Made by a program: the position numbers and the translations under genes. Of a stretch of DNA of 64,000 nucleotides, positions 51,135 through 60,194 are shown one piece after another (positions within the stretch are counted from its first letter, which is position 1; every line of letters starts with the position of its first letter). Source of the stretch: Streptomyces zagrosensis (lineage in GTDB: Bacteria > Actinomycetota > Actinomycetes > Streptomycetales > Streptomycetaceae); assembly GCF_014203645.1 (NCBI RefSeq), contig NZ_JACHJL010000014.1, positions 179,452-243,451 on the forward strand, in the 5' to 3' direction. The notes beneath the pieces were generated by a model. It was not told the origin of the DNA. It saw only the letters and a program-made list of their open reading frames with translations, and did no database searches.

Positions 51135-51779
51135 ATGGCTAAGCAGATCAAGGGCGTCCTGGGCGAGAAGCTCGGTATGACGCAGGTGTGGGACGAGAAC
51201 AACCGCGTTGTTCCGGTCACCGTCGTCAAGGCAGGGCCTTGCGTCGTGACCCAGGTCCGCACCGCTGACTCGGACGGCTACAACGGCGTCCAGATCGCCT
51301 TCGGCGAGATCGACCCGCGCAAGGTGAACAAGCCCCTCAAGGGCCACTTCGCCAAGGCGGACGTGACCCCGCGCCGCCACCTGGTGGAGCTGCGTACCGC
51401 TGATGCCAGCGCGTACACGCTCGGCCAAGAGGTCACCGCCGAGGTGTTCGAGTCCGGTGTCAAGGTCGATGTGACCGGCACCAGCAAGGGCAAGGGCACC
51501 GCCGGTGTCATGAAGCGCCATGGCTTCGCTGGCCTCGGCGCCGGTCACGGCACGCAGCGCAAGCACCGTTCGCCTGGCTCCATCGGTGGCTGCGCCACCC
51601 CGGGCCGCGTGTTCAAGGGCATGCGCATGGCTGGCCGCATGGGCAACGAGCGGGTCACCACCCAGAACCTGACCGTCCATGCCGTTGACGCGGAGAAGGG
51701 CCTGCTCCTGATCAAGGGCGCGGTTCCTGGTCCGAACGGCGGCCTCGTCCTGGTCCGTACCGCGTCCAAGGGGGCCTGA
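51135..51779 (+). CDS. rplC: 50S ribosomal protein L3
   Basis: L3 sits near the peptidyl transferase centre. The 214-residue protein starts MAKQIKGVLGEKLGMTQVWD and has the central extension GHGTQRKHRSPGSIGGCATP. ATG at 51135 follows a weak GCGCGAG. Confidence 0.98.
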   Translation: MAKQIKGVLGEKLGMTQVWDENNRVVPVTVVKAGPCVVTQVRTADSDGYNGVQIAFGEIDPRKVNKPLKGHFAKADVTPRRHLVELRTADASAYTLGQEVTAEVFESGVKVDVTGTSKGKGTAGVMKRHGFAGLGAGHGTQRKHRSPGSIGGCATPGRVFKGMRMAGRMGNERVTTQNLTVHAVDAEKGLLLIKGAVPGPNGGLVLVRTASKGA

Positions 51780-51787
51780 GGTAACCG

Positions 51788-52462
51788 ATGAGCACCATTA
51801 ACATCCTTTCGCCGGCAGGCGACACGGCCGGGACCGTCGAACTCCCCACGGAGATCTTCGACGTGCAGGTCAGCATTCCGCTGATCCACCAGGTTGTCGT
51901 CGCCCAGCTGGCCGCTGCCCGACAGGGCACGCACAAGACCAAGACCCGTGGCGAGGTCCGCGGCGGTGGCCGCAAGCCTTACCGCCAGAAGGGCACCGGC
52001 CGCGCCCGTCAGGGTTCGACCCGCGCGCCGCAGTTCGCCGGTGGTGGCGTCGTGCACGGACCCGTGCCGCGCGACTACTCGCAGCGCACCCCGAAGAAGA
52101 TGAAGGTCGCCGCCCTGCGCGGTGCCCTCTCCGACCGGGCGCGTCACAGCCGCATCCACGTCGTCTCTGGCGTGGTCGATGGCGGGGTCTCCACCAAGGC
52201 CGCGAAGAGCCTGTTCGGCAAGATCAGCGAGCGTAAGAACCTGCTGCTCGTCGTCGATCGGTCCGACGAGGCCGCGTGGCTGTCCGCCCGCAACCTGCCC
52301 CAGGTGCACATCCTGGAGCCGGGCCAGCTGAACACGTACGACGTGCTCGTCTCCGACGACGTGGTCTTCACTCAGGCTGCCTTCGAGTCCTTCGTGGCCG
52401 GTCCTGTTGCGTCGGCCAAGGCTGTCGCTTCCGAGGCTGAGCTCGAAGGGAGCGACGCCTGA
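51788..52462 (+). CDS. rplD: 50S ribosomal protein L4
   Basis: L4 lines the exit tunnel and represses the S10 operon in enterobacteria. The 224-residue protein has the tunnel loop GGGRKPYRQKGTGRARQGST. ATG at 51788; its stop overlaps rplW by one base. Confidence 0.98.
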   Translation: MSTINILSPAGDTAGTVELPTEIFDVQVSIPLIHQVVVAQLAAARQGTHKTKTRGEVRGGGRKPYRQKGTGRARQGSTRAPQFAGGGVVHGPVPRDYSQRTPKKMKVAALRGALSDRARHSRIHVVSGVVDGGVSTKAAKSLFGKISERKNLLLVVDRSDEAAWLSARNLPQVHILEPGQLNTYDVLVSDDVVFTQAAFESFVAGPVASAKAVASEAELEGSDA

Positions 52463-52794
52463 TGAGTGAGGCAACCGCGGAGATCATCACCAGCAAGACC
52501 TACACGGACCCCCGTGACATCCTGGTCAAGCCGGTGGTTTCCGAGAAGAGCTACGCGCTGCTCGACGAGAACAAGTACACGTTCATCGTTGACCCGCGCG
52601 CGAACAAGACCCAGATCAAGCAGGCCGTCGAGGCGGTCTTCTCGGTCAAGGTCACCGGGGTCAACACGATCAACCGGCAGGGTAAGCGCAAGCGGACCAA
52701 GACCGGTTTCGGCAAGCGCAAGGACACCAAGCGCGCCATCGTGACCCTCGCCGAGGGCGACCGTATCGACATCTTCGGCGGCCCGGTCTCCTAA
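52462..52794 (+). CDS. rplW: 50S ribosomal protein L23
   Basis: L23 lies at the tunnel exit and docks trigger factor and SRP. The 110-residue protein has VKPVVSEKSYALLDENKYTF and NTINRQGKRKRTKTG. ATG at 52462 overlaps the rplD stop (TGATG). Confidence 0.98.
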   Translation: MSEATAEIITSKTYTDPRDILVKPVVSEKSYALLDENKYTFIVDPRANKTQIKQAVEAVFSVKVTGVNTINRQGKRKRTKTGFGKRKDTKRAIVTLAEGDRIDIFGGPVS

Positions 52795-52841
52795 CGGAGA
52801 TCGGAACGTCCAGAAGTCCGGAATCTTCCGAGGACTGAGAA

Positions 52842-53678
52842 ATGGGTATCCGCAAGTACAAGCCGACGACTCCGGGCCGTCGTGGCTCCAGCGTCGCCGA
52901 CTTCGTCGAGATCACGCGGTCCACGCCGGAGAAGTCGCTGGTCCGCCCGCTGCACAGCAAGGGCGGTCGTAACAACGCCGGTCGTGTGACCGTTCGCCAC
53001 CAAGGTGGCGGACACAAGCGCGCGTTCCGCGTAATCGACTTCCGCCGTCATGACAAGGACGGCGTCCCGGCGAAGGTCGCACACATTGAGTACGACCCCA
53101 ACCGCACTGCGCGCATCGCGCTCCTGCACTACGCGGACGGCGAGAAGCGCTACATCATCGCCCCCGCTGGCCTGAAGCAGGGTGACCGGATTGAGAACGG
53201 CCCTGGGGCCGACATCAAGCCGGGCAACAACCTGCCGCTGCGCAGCATCCCGGTCGGTACGGTCATCCACGCCATCGAGCTGCGGCCCGGCGGCGGTGCG
53301 AAGTTCGCCCGCTCCGCTGGTGTCTCCGTGCAGCTGCTGGCGCGTGAAGGCTCCATGGCCCACCTGCGTATGCCGTCTGGTGAGATCCGTCTGGTTGACG
53401 TCCGCTGCCGCGCCACTGTTGGCGAGGTCGGCAACGCCGAGCAGTCGAACATCAACTGGGGCAAGGCCGGCCGCATGCGCTGGAAGGGCGTCCGCCCGAC
53501 CGTCCGCGGCGTCGTGATGAACCCCGTAGACCACCCGCACGGTGGTGGTGAGGGCAAGACCTCCGGTGGTCGCCACCCGGTCTCGCCGTGGGGTCAGAAG
53601 GAGGGCCGTACGCGCTCGCCGAAGAAGGCCAGCAACAAGTACATCGTCCGCCGCCGCAAGACGAACAAGAAGCGCTAG
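52842..53678 (+). CDS. rplB: 50S ribosomal protein L2
   Basis: L2 is required for subunit joining and peptidyl transfer. The 278-residue protein has MGIRKYKPTTPGRRGSSVAD at the start and VMNPVDHPHGGGEGKTSGG with the conserved histidine near the end. Confidence 0.98.
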   Translation: MGIRKYKPTTPGRRGSSVADFVEITRSTPEKSLVRPLHSKGGRNNAGRVTVRHQGGGHKRAFRVIDFRRHDKDGVPAKVAHIEYDPNRTARIALLHYADGEKRYIIAPAGLKQGDRIENGPGADIKPGNNLPLRSIPVGTVIHAIELRPGGGAKFARSAGVSVQLLAREGSMAHLRMPSGEIRLVDVRCRATVGEVGNAEQSNINWGKAGRMRWKGVRPTVRGVVMNPVDHPHGGGEGKTSGGRHPVSPWGQKEGRTRSPKKASNKYIVRRRKTNKKR

Positions 53679-53690
53679 GAGCGGGTTTAG

Positions 53691-53972
53691 ATGCCGCGCA
53701 GTCTCAAGAAGGGGCCCTTCGTCGACGACCACCTGATCAAGAAGGTGGACGTACAGAACGAAGCAGGCACCAAGAACGTCATCAAGACCTGGTCCCGCCG
53801 CTCCATGATCGTCCCGGTCATGCTCGGCCACACGATCGCGGTGCATGACGGCCGTAAGCACGTCCCGGTGTTCGTCACCGAGTCGATGGTCGGCCACAAG
53901 CTCGGCGAGTTTGCGCCGACCCGCACCTTCCGCGGCCATGAGAAGGACGACCGCAAGTCGCGTCGTCGCTGA
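53691..53972 (+). CDS. rpsS: 30S ribosomal protein S19
   Basis: S19 is in the 30S head near the A-site tRNA. The 93-residue protein starts MPRSLKKGPFVDDHLIKKVD and has GHKLGEFAPTRTFRGHEKDD near the end. ATG at 53691. Confidence 0.98.
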   Translation: MPRSLKKGPFVDDHLIKKVDVQNEAGTKNVIKTWSRRSMIVPVMLGHTIAVHDGRKHVPVFVTESMVGHKLGEFAPTRTFRGHEKDDRKSRRR

Positions 53973-54015
53973 TCTGCGGAAAGCGAAGACTATGACAGAC
54001 ACCGAAGGGACAACC

Positions 54016-54363
54016 ATGGAAGCCAGGGCCCAGGCGCGGTACATCCGCGTTACGCCCATGAAGGCCCGCCGCGTGGTGGACCTTATCCGTGGCATGGATG
54101 CCACGGAGGCTCAGGCGGTCCTGCGTTTCGCCCCGCAGGCCGCGAGCGTGCCGGTCGGCAAGGTGCTCGACAGCGCCATTGCCAACGCCGCGCACAACTA
54201 CGACCACACCGACGCCGGCAGCCTCGTCATTTCTGAGGCCTTTGTCGACGAGGGCCCGACCCTGAAGCGGTTCCGTCCGCGCGCCCAGGGCCGCGCCTAC
54301 CGGATCCGCAAGCGGACCAGCCACATCACCGTGGTCGTCAGCAGCAAGGAAGGAACCCGGTAA
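54016..54363 (+). CDS. rplV: 50S ribosomal protein L22
   Basis: L22 lines the exit tunnel and is a macrolide-resistance locus. I choose ATG 54016 (MEARAQARYIRVTPMKARRV, 115 residues), which has AAGGGA seven bases upstream; ATG 53992 is in frame and would add eight residues. RAQGRAYRIRKRTSHITVVV is the tunnel hairpin region. The stop overlaps rpsC by one base. Confidence 0.97.
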   Translation: MEARAQARYIRVTPMKARRVVDLIRGMDATEAQAVLRFAPQAASVPVGKVLDSAIANAAHNYDHTDAGSLVISEAFVDEGPTLKRFRPRAQGRAYRIRKRTSHITVVVSSKEGTR

Positions 54364-55220
54364 TGGGCCAGAAGGTAAACCCGCACGGGTTCCGGCTCGG
54401 TATTACCACGGACTTCAAGTCCCGTTGGTATGCCGACAAGCTGTACAAGGACTACGTCAAGGAAGACGTCGCGATCCGCAAGATGCTCACACAGGGCATG
54501 GAGCGGGCCGGCATCTCCAAGGTCGAGATTGAGCGCACCCGGGACCGGGTCCGCGTGGACGTCCACACCGCCCGGCCGGGCATTGTCATCGGCCGTCGTG
54601 GCGCGGAGGCCGACCGGCTCCGGGGCAACCTGGAGAAGCTCACCGGCAAGCAGATCCAGTTCAACATCCTTGAGGTGAAGAACCCGGAGACGGACGCTCA
54701 GTTGGTGGCCCAGGCCGTCGCCGAGCAGCTCTCCTCGCGTGTTTCCTTCCGTCGTGCCATGCGTAAGAGCATGCAATCGACGATGAAGGCGGGCGCCAAG
54801 GGCATCAAGATTCAGTGTGGTGGTCGCCTCGGCGGCGCCGAGATGTCCCGCTCGGAGTTCTACCGCGAGGGTCGGGTGCCCCTGCACACCCTGCGCGCCA
54901 ACGTGGACTACGGCTTCTTCGAGGCCAAGACGTCCTTCGGCCGCATCGGTGTGAAGGTCTGGATCTACAAGGGCGACGTCAAGAACATCGCCGAGGTCCG
55001 CGCCGAGAACGCTGCGGCCCGTGCGGGCAACCGCCCCGCGCGTGGTGGTGGCGGCGGCGGTGGCGGTGGCAACGAGCGCCCGGCCCGTGGTGGCCGTGGT
55101 GGCGAGCGTGGCGGCCGAGGCCGCAAGCCGCAGCAGCAGTCGGCTCCGGCTGCCGAGGCCCCCAAGGCCGAGGCGCCCGCCGCCGCTGCTCCGGCGGAGA
55201 CCACTGGAACGGAGGCCTGA
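54363..55220 (+). CDS. rpsC: 30S ribosomal protein S3
   Basis: S3 forms part of the mRNA entry channel and helicase. The 285-residue protein has the KH domain (VDVHTARPGIVIGRRGAEAD). From about residue 220 it has a Gly/Arg-rich then Ala/Pro/Glu-rich tail (RGGGGGGGGGNERPARGGRG) typical of high-GC actinobacteria. ATG at 54363 overlaps the rplV stop (TAATG). Confidence 0.98.
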   Translation: MGQKVNPHGFRLGITTDFKSRWYADKLYKDYVKEDVAIRKMLTQGMERAGISKVEIERTRDRVRVDVHTARPGIVIGRRGAEADRLRGNLEKLTGKQIQFNILEVKNPETDAQLVAQAVAEQLSSRVSFRRAMRKSMQSTMKAGAKGIKIQCGGRLGGAEMSRSEFYREGRVPLHTLRANVDYGFFEAKTSFGRIGVKVWIYKGDVKNIAEVRAENAAARAGNRPARGGGGGGGGGNERPARGGRGGERGGRGRKPQQQSAPAAEAPKAEAPAAAAPAETTGTEA

Positions 55221-55225
55221 CCGAC

Positions 55226-55645
55226 ATGCTGATCCCTCGCAGGGTCAAGCACCGCAAGCAGCACCACCCGAAGCGGTCGGGTATGGCCAAGGGTGGGACG
55301 GAGCTTGCGTTCGGCGAGTACGGCATTCAGGCCGTTACCCCGGCGTACGTGACGAACCGCCAGATCGAGGCCGCTCGTATCGCGATGACCCGCCACATCA
55401 AGCGTGGCGGCAAGGTCTGGATCAACATTTACCCGGACCGGCCGCTGACGAAGAAGCCCGCCGAAACCCGCATGGGTTCCGGTAAGGGTTCGCCGGAGTG
55501 GTGGATCGCGAACGTCAAGCCAGGTCGGGTGATGTTCGAGCTGTCCTACCCGAACGAGAAGGTCGCTAAGGAGGCGCTAACCCGCGCCGCCCACAAGCTT
55601 CCGATGAAGTGCCGGATCGTCCGGCGCGAGGCAGGTGAGTCGTGA
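55226..55645 (+). CDS. rplP: 50S ribosomal protein L16
   Basis: L16 organises the A-site of the 50S subunit. The 139-residue protein starts MLIPRRVKHRKQHHPKRSGM and contains the RMGSGKGSPEWWIANVKPGR signature. ATG at 55226 follows GGAGGCCTGACCGAC. Confidence 0.98.
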   Translation: MLIPRRVKHRKQHHPKRSGMAKGGTELAFGEYGIQAVTPAYVTNRQIEAARIAMTRHIKRGGKVWINIYPDRPLTKKPAETRMGSGKGSPEWWIANVKPGRVMFELSYPNEKVAKEALTRAAHKLPMKCRIVRREAGES

Positions 55646-55869
55646 TGGCGGCCGGTACCAAGGCGACCGAGCTGCGCGAGCTGAACGACGAGGATCTCGT
55701 CGACAAGCTGCGCGAGGCCAAGGAGGAGCTGTTCAACCTCCGCTTCCAAGCGGCGACCGGACAGCTGGAAAACCACGGCCGGCTGAAGGCCGTCCGCAAG
55801 GACATCGCCCGGATCTACACCCTGATGCGTGAGCGCGAGCTGGGCATCGAGACGGTGGAGAGCGCCTGA
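55645..55869 (+). CDS. rpmC: 50S ribosomal protein L29
   Basis: L29 lies by the tunnel exit. The 74-residue protein contains KEELFNLRFQAATGQLENHG, the family signature. ATG at 55645 overlaps the rplP stop; a GTG one codon upstream is possible. Confidence 0.97.
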   Translation: MAAGTKATELRELNDEDLVDKLREAKEELFNLRFQAATGQLENHGRLKAVRKDIARIYTLMRERELGIETVESA

Positions 55870-56177
55870 TGAGCGAGACGAATGTGACTGAGACTGAGAA
55901 CGCCGGCGGCTCTGCCGCGGGGATCAACCGTGGCTTCCGCAAGACCCGTGAGGGTCTGGTCGTCGGTGACAAGATGGACAAGACCGTCGTCGTCGCCGTT
56001 GAGGACCGCGTCAAGCACGCGCTGTACGGCAAGGTCATCCGTCGTACGAACAAGCTCAAGGCGCACGACGAGCAGAACGCCGCGGGCGTCGGTGACCGGG
56101 TCATCATCATGGAGACCCGGCCGCTGTCTGCGACGAAGCGCTGGCGCATCGTCGAGATCCTCGAAAAGGCCAAGTAA
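55869..56177 (+). CDS. rpsQ: 30S ribosomal protein S17
   Basis: S17 is an OB-fold primary binder of 16S rRNA. The 102-residue protein has a polar 20-residue N-terminal extension, then GLVVGDKMDKTVVVAVEDRV and a C-terminal WRIVEILEKAK. ATG at 55869 overlaps the rpmC stop. The following 102-bp gap contains hairpins (GGGACTTGA/TCAAGTCCC near 56224-56245). Confidence 0.98.
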   Translation: MSETNVTETENAGGSAAGINRGFRKTREGLVVGDKMDKTVVVAVEDRVKHALYGKVIRRTNKLKAHDEQNAAGVGDRVIIMETRPLSATKRWRIVEILEKAK

Positions 56178-56279
56178 TCCCCTCCGAGGGGGACCCCCTC
56201 GGAATAGTTCCGCCAGGCTCGGCAGGGACTTGAGTCATCAAGTCCCTGCCGGGAACCGGCAGACGATCAGGAGATAGAC

Positions 56280-56648
56280 GTGATCCAGCAGGAGTCGCGA
56301 CTGCGCGTCGCCGACAACACTGGTGCGAAGGAAATCCTTTGCATCCGTGTTCTCGGTGGTTCCGGTCGCCGCTACGCGGGCATCGGTGACGTCATTGTCG
56401 CCACCGTCAAGGATGCGATCCCCGGTGGCAACGTGAAGAAGGGTGACGTCATCAAGGCGGTCATCGTGCGCACCGTCAAGGAGCGCCGTCGCCCCGATGG
56501 CTCGTACATCCGCTTCGACGAGAACGCCGCCGTCATTTTGAAGAACGACGGTGACCCCCGCGGCACCCGTATCTTCGGCCCGGTCGGCCGTGAGCTGCGC
56601 GAGAAGAAGTTCATGAAGATCGTCTCGCTCGCGCCGGAGGTGCTGTAA
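56280..56648 (+). CDS. rplN: 50S ribosomal protein L14
   Basis: L14 contacts the 30S at an intersubunit bridge. The 122-residue protein starts MIQQESRLRVADNTGAKEIL with GTG at 56280 after AGGAG. It opens the segment L14-L24-L5. Confidence 0.98.
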   Translation: MIQQESRLRVADNTGAKEILCIRVLGGSGRRYAGIGDVIVATVKDAIPGGNVKKGDVIKAVIVRTVKERRRPDGSYIRFDENAAVILKNDGDPRGTRIFGPVGRELREKKFMKIVSLAPEVL

Positions 56649-56651
56649 CCG

Positions 56652-56975
56652 ATGAAGATCAAGAAGGGCGACCTGGTCCAGGTCATCACCGGTAAGGACA
56701 GGGGCAAGCAGGGCAAGGTCATCGTGGCCTACCCCCGCGAGGACCGTGTTCTGGTCGAGGGTGTCAACCGGGTCAAGAAGCACACCAAGGCCGGTCAGAG
56801 CGCTCGTGGTTCGAAGACCGGTGGCATCGTGACGACCGAGGCCCCCGTCCACGTGAGCAACGTCCAGCTCGTGGTGGAGAAGGACGGCCAGAAGGTCGTC
56901 ACCCGCGTCGGGTACCGCTTCGATGACGAGGGCAACAAGATCCGCGTTGCCAAGCGGACCGGTGAGGACATCTGA
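56652..56975 (+). CDS. rplX: 50S ribosomal protein L24
   Basis: L24 initiates 50S assembly. The 107-residue protein has a KOW motif (KKGDLVQVITGKDRGKQGKV). ATG at 56652; its stop overlaps the rplE start. Confidence 0.98.
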   Translation: MKIKKGDLVQVITGKDRGKQGKVIVAYPREDRVLVEGVNRVKKHTKAGQSARGSKTGGIVTTEAPVHVSNVQLVVEKDGQKVVTRVGYRFDDEGNKIRVAKRTGEDI

Positions 56976-57547
56976 TGACTGCCACCACTGCAAGCGCGCC
57001 GAGCACGCCTCGCCTGAAGCAGCGCTACCGCGAAGAGATCGTCGGCAAGCTGCGTGAGCAGTTCTCGTACGAGAACATCATGCAGGTTCCCGGTCTCACC
57101 AAGATCGTGGTCAACATGGGTGTGGGCGACGCCGCCCGTGACTCCAAGTTGATCGAGGGCGCCATCCGCGACCTCACCACGATCACTGGTCAGAAGCCGG
57201 CCGTCACCAAGGCTCGCAAGTCCATCGCGCAGTTCAAGCTGCGTGAGGGTCAGCCGATCGGTGCCCACGTCACCCTCCGCGGTGACCGGATGTGGGAGTT
57301 CCTGGACCGTACGCTGTCGCTCGCGCTGCCGCGTATCCGTGACTTCCGTGGCCTGTCGCCGAAGCAGTTCGACGGCCGGGGTAACTACACCTTCGGTCTC
57401 ACGGAGCAGGTCATGTTCCACGAGATCGACCAGGACAAGATCGACCGGGTCCGGGGCATGGACATCACCGTGGTGACGACCGCCCAGAATGACGATGAGG
57501 GCCGTGCTCTGCTTCGTCACCTCGGCTTCCCGTTCAAGGAGAACTGA
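56975..57547 (+). CDS. rplE: 50S ribosomal protein L5
   Basis: L5 binds 5S rRNA in the central protuberance. The 190-residue protein has ENIMQVPGLTKIVVNMGVGD and SPKQFDGRGNYTFGLTEQ. ATG at 56975 overlaps rplX (TGATG). Confidence 0.98.
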   Translation: MTATTASAPSTPRLKQRYREEIVGKLREQFSYENIMQVPGLTKIVVNMGVGDAARDSKLIEGAIRDLTTITGQKPAVTKARKSIAQFKLREGQPIGAHVTLRGDRMWEFLDRTLSLALPRIRDFRGLSPKQFDGRGNYTFGLTEQVMFHEIDQDKIDRVRGMDITVVTTAQNDDEGRALLRHLGFPFKEN

Positions 57548-57549
57548 CC

Positions 57550-57735
57550 GTGGCGAAGAAGGCTCTGATCGCTAAGGCCGCCCGCAAGCCGAAGTTTGCT
57601 GTCCGCGGGTACAACCGCTGCCAGCGCTGCGGCCGGCCGCACTCCGTCTACCGCAAGTTCGGCCTGTGCCGTGTGTGCCTTCGTGAGATGGCCCACCGCG
57701 GCGAGCTGCCGGGCGTAACCAAGAGCTCCTGGTAG
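57550..57735 (+). CDS. rpsN: 30S ribosomal protein S14, zinc-binding type Z
   Basis: The 61-residue S14 has all four zinc ligands (CQRCGRPHSVYRKFGLCRVC). Like L33 in this window it is the zinc-containing form. GTG at 57550, two bases after the rplE stop. Confidence 0.98.
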   Translation: MAKKALIAKAARKPKFAVRGYNRCQRCGRPHSVYRKFGLCRVCLREMAHRGELPGVTKSSW

Positions 57736-58016
57736 TCCCGTTCCACGCCTGGTGAACGCCCCTTGGGGCGGGCACCGGAGTGGTACAACGGATTTCCCAG
57801 AGCTCTCGGTAAGTATTCGGTCGGTGGGTGCCCCGCTCTTCTTCCCGTAAGGTAAGAGGGTTGGGCGCCCTGCCGCCCGAGACCGCTGCGGGCACTGAGC
57901 CCGCAAGAAGTCGCTTACTACGCCGAAGGTCCCCGCGCCGCACCCGTCCCGATCTGACTCGGGGAGAGGGATGGCACAGATAGGAAACCCCGGCGAGAGA
58001 GGCCGAAGGCCAATTC
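57736..58016. other. rpsN-rpsH leader region
   Basis: A 281-bp gap inside the spc operon. It contains a possible hairpin (GGTGGGTGCCCCGCTCTTC with AAGAGGGTTGGGCGCC, about 57822-57867) and a purine-rich segment before rpsH. It may hold an internal promoter or an S8 binding site; no gene is supported. Confidence 0.5.
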
Positions 58017-58415
58017 ATGACCATGACTGATCCCATCGCGGACATGCTGACTCGTCTGCGGAACGCGAACTCGGCTTACCACGACGATGTCTTGATGCCG
58101 CACAGCAAGATCAAGTCTCACATCGCGGAAATCCTCCAGCAGGAGGGTTACATCACCGGCTGGAAGGTCGAGGACGCCGAGGTTGGTAAGAACCTCGTCC
58201 TTGAGCTGAAGTTCGGCCCGAACCGTGAGCGTTCGATCGCTGGCATCAAGCGCATTTCAAAGCCGGGCCTGCGGGTCTACGCAAAGTCCACCAACCTGCC
58301 GAAGGTGCTCGGCGGCCTGGGCGTGGCGATCATCTCCACGTCGCACGGGCTGCTCACCGGCCAGCAGGCACAGAAGAAGGGCGTGGGTGGGGAAGTCCTC
58401 GCCTACGTCTGGTAA
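58017..58415 (+). CDS. rpsH: 30S ribosomal protein S8
   Basis: S8 is a primary 16S rRNA binder and the spc operon repressor in E. coli. The 132-residue protein starts MTMTDPIADMLTRLRNANSA and ends in STSHGLLTGQQAQKKGVGGE. ATG at 58017 with a second in-frame ATG two codons on. Confidence 0.98.
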   Translation: MTMTDPIADMLTRLRNANSAYHDDVLMPHSKIKSHIAEILQQEGYITGWKVEDAEVGKNLVLELKFGPNRERSIAGIKRISKPGLRVYAKSTNLPKVLGGLGVAIISTSHGLLTGQQAQKKGVGGEVLAYVW

Positions 58416-58436
58416 CCGGGAACGGAGGAATAGCCA

Positions 58437-58976
58437 ATGTCGCGTATTGGACGGCTGCCCATCCAGGTTCCCGCTGGTGTGGACGTCACCATCGATGGCC
58501 GCACGGTTCAGGTGAAGGGCCCCAAGGGCGCCCTCAGCCACACCGTTGCCGCGCCCATCGAGATCGCTAAGGGCGAGGACGGCGTGCTCAGCGTCACACG
58601 CCCCAACGACGAGCGTCAGAACAAGGCCCTGCACGGCCTGTCCCGGACGCTGGTGGCGAACATGATCACCGGCGTGACCGCGGGCTACAGCAAGGCTCTT
58701 GAGATCAGCGGTGTCGGCTACCGCGTCCAAGCGAAGGGCTCCAACTTGGAGTTCGCGCTGGGCTACAGCCACCCCATCCTGATCGAGGCCCCCGAGGGCA
58801 TCACCTTCAAGGTCGAGTCCCCGACCAAGCTCAGCGTCGAGGGGATCGACAAGCAGAAGGTCGGCGAGGTTGCCGCGAACATCCGCAAGCTGCGGAAACC
58901 CGACCCGTACAAGGCCAAGGGCGTTAAGTACGCGGGCGAGGTCATCCGCCGCAAGGTCGGAAAGGCTGGTAAGTAA
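58437..58976 (+). CDS. rplF: 50S ribosomal protein L6
   Basis: L6 lies near the sarcin-ricin loop. The 179-residue protein starts MSRIGRLPIQVPAGVDVTID and contains the PDPYKAKGVKYAGEVIRRK signature. ATG at 58437 after CGGAGGAATAGCCA. Confidence 0.98.
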   Translation: MSRIGRLPIQVPAGVDVTIDGRTVQVKGPKGALSHTVAAPIEIAKGEDGVLSVTRPNDERQNKALHGLSRTLVANMITGVTAGYSKALEISGVGYRVQAKGSNLEFALGYSHPILIEAPEGITFKVESPTKLSVEGIDKQKVGEVAANIRKLRKPDPYKAKGVKYAGEVIRRKVGKAGK

Positions 58977-58979
58977 GCC

Positions 58980-59363
58980 ATGGCATACGGTGTGAAGATC
59001 GCGAAGGGCAATGCCCGTAAGGGTGCCGCCCTCAAGCGGCGCCACATCCGCGTTCGCAAGCGGATCTCGGGTACGACCGAGCGTCCCCGTCTCGTGGTCA
59101 CGCGTTCCAACCGCCACATGGTGGCGCAGATTGTCGACGACATTGCGGGCCATACGCTCGCGTCGGCGTCGAGTCTGGACGTGTCGATCCGTGGTGGAGA
59201 AGGCGACAAGAGCGCCCAGGCCAAGCAGGTCGGGGCCCTGGTCGCCGAGCGTGCCAAGGCCGCCGGCGTCGAGGCCGTGGTGTTCGACCGCGGTGGCAAC
59301 CAGTACGCCGGGCGCATCGCCGCTCTGGCGGACGCCGCCCGCGAAGCCGGGCTGAAGTTCTAA
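58980..59363 (+). CDS. rplR: 50S ribosomal protein L18
   Basis: L18 carries 5S rRNA into the ribosome. The 127-residue protein has RRHIRVRKRISGTTERPRL and ends VFDRGGNQYAGRIAALADAA REAGLKF. ATG at 58980, three bases after the rplF stop. Confidence 0.98.
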   Translation: MAYGVKIAKGNARKGAALKRRHIRVRKRISGTTERPRLVVTRSNRHMVAQIVDDIAGHTLASASSLDVSIRGGEGDKSAQAKQVGALVAERAKAAGVEAVVFDRGGNQYAGRIAALADAAREAGLKF

Positions 59364-59410
59364 GCCCCGGTTCCGGAGCTAGCGGACCGTAACAGAGAGA
59401 GGTAAATCCA

Positions 59411-60010
59411 ATGGCTGGACCCCAGCGCCGCGGTGGCGGCGCCGGTGGCGGCGAGCGGCGGGACCGGAAGGGCCGGGACGGCGGTGCTGCCGAGAAGACC
59501 GCGTACGTTGAGCGCGTTGTCGCGATCAACCGCGTCGCCAAGGTCGTGAAGGGTGGTCGTCGCTTCAGCTTCACCGCGCTGGTCGTGGTAGGTGACGGTG
59601 ACGGCACCGTAGGTGTCGGATACGGGAAGGCGAAGGAGGTTCCGGCCGCCATCGCCAAGGGTGTTGAGGAGGCCAAGAAGAACTTCTTCAAGGTCCCCCG
59701 GATTCAGGGCACCATCCCGCACCCGATCCAGGGTGAGGAGGCCGCGGGTGTCGTGCTGCTGAAGCCGGCTTCGCCCGGTACCGGCGTTATCGCCGGTGGC
59801 CCGGTGCGTGCCGTGCTGGAGTGCGCGGGCATTCACGATGTGCTCAGCAAGTCGCTCGGTTCGTCGAACCCGATCAACATCGTGCACGCCACGCGTGCGG
59901 CTCTCCAGGGGCTTCAGCGTCCCGAGGAGATCGCCGCCCGTCGTGGTCTGCCGCTGGAGGACGTCGCCCCCGCAGCTCTGCTGCGGGCGCGTGCCGGGGT
60001 GGGTGCGTAA
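59411..60010 (+). CDS. rpsE: 30S ribosomal protein S5
   Basis: S5 affects decoding accuracy and mRNA entry. The 199-residue protein has an extended Gly/Arg-rich N-terminus (GPQRRGGGAGGGERRDRKGR), then RVAKVVKGGRRFSFTALVVV. The spectinomycin loop appears unaltered. ATG at 59411 follows AGAGAGG. The stop overlaps rpmD. Confidence 0.98.
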   Translation: MAGPQRRGGGAGGGERRDRKGRDGGAAEKTAYVERVVAINRVAKVVKGGRRFSFTALVVVGDGDGTVGVGYGKAKEVPAAIAKGVEEAKKNFFKVPRIQGTIPHPIQGEEAAGVVLLKPASPGTGVIAGGPVRAVLECAGIHDVLSKSLGSSNPINIVHATRAALQGLQRPEEIAARRGLPLEDVAPAALLRARAGVGA

Positions 60011-60192
60011 TGGCTCGCCTCAAGGTCACGCAGACGAAGTCGTACATCGGTAGCAAGCAGAACCACCGCGACACCCTGCGTTCGCTCGGCCTGAAGCGGC
60101 TGGGTGACGTGGTTGTCAAGGAAGACCGCCCCGAGTTCCGCGGCATGGTGAAGACCGTCCGCCACCTCGTGACGGTTGAGGAGGTTGACTGA
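60010..60192 (+). CDS. rpmD: 50S ribosomal protein L30
   Basis: The 60-residue L30 reads LKVTQTKSYIGSKQNHRDTL followed by RSLGLKRLGD. ATG at 60010 overlaps the rpsE stop (TAATG), indicating coupling. Confidence 0.97.
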   Translation: MARLKVTQTKSYIGSKQNHRDTLRSLGLKRLGDVVVKEDRPEFRGMVKTVRHLVTVEEVD

Positions 60193-60194
60193 TC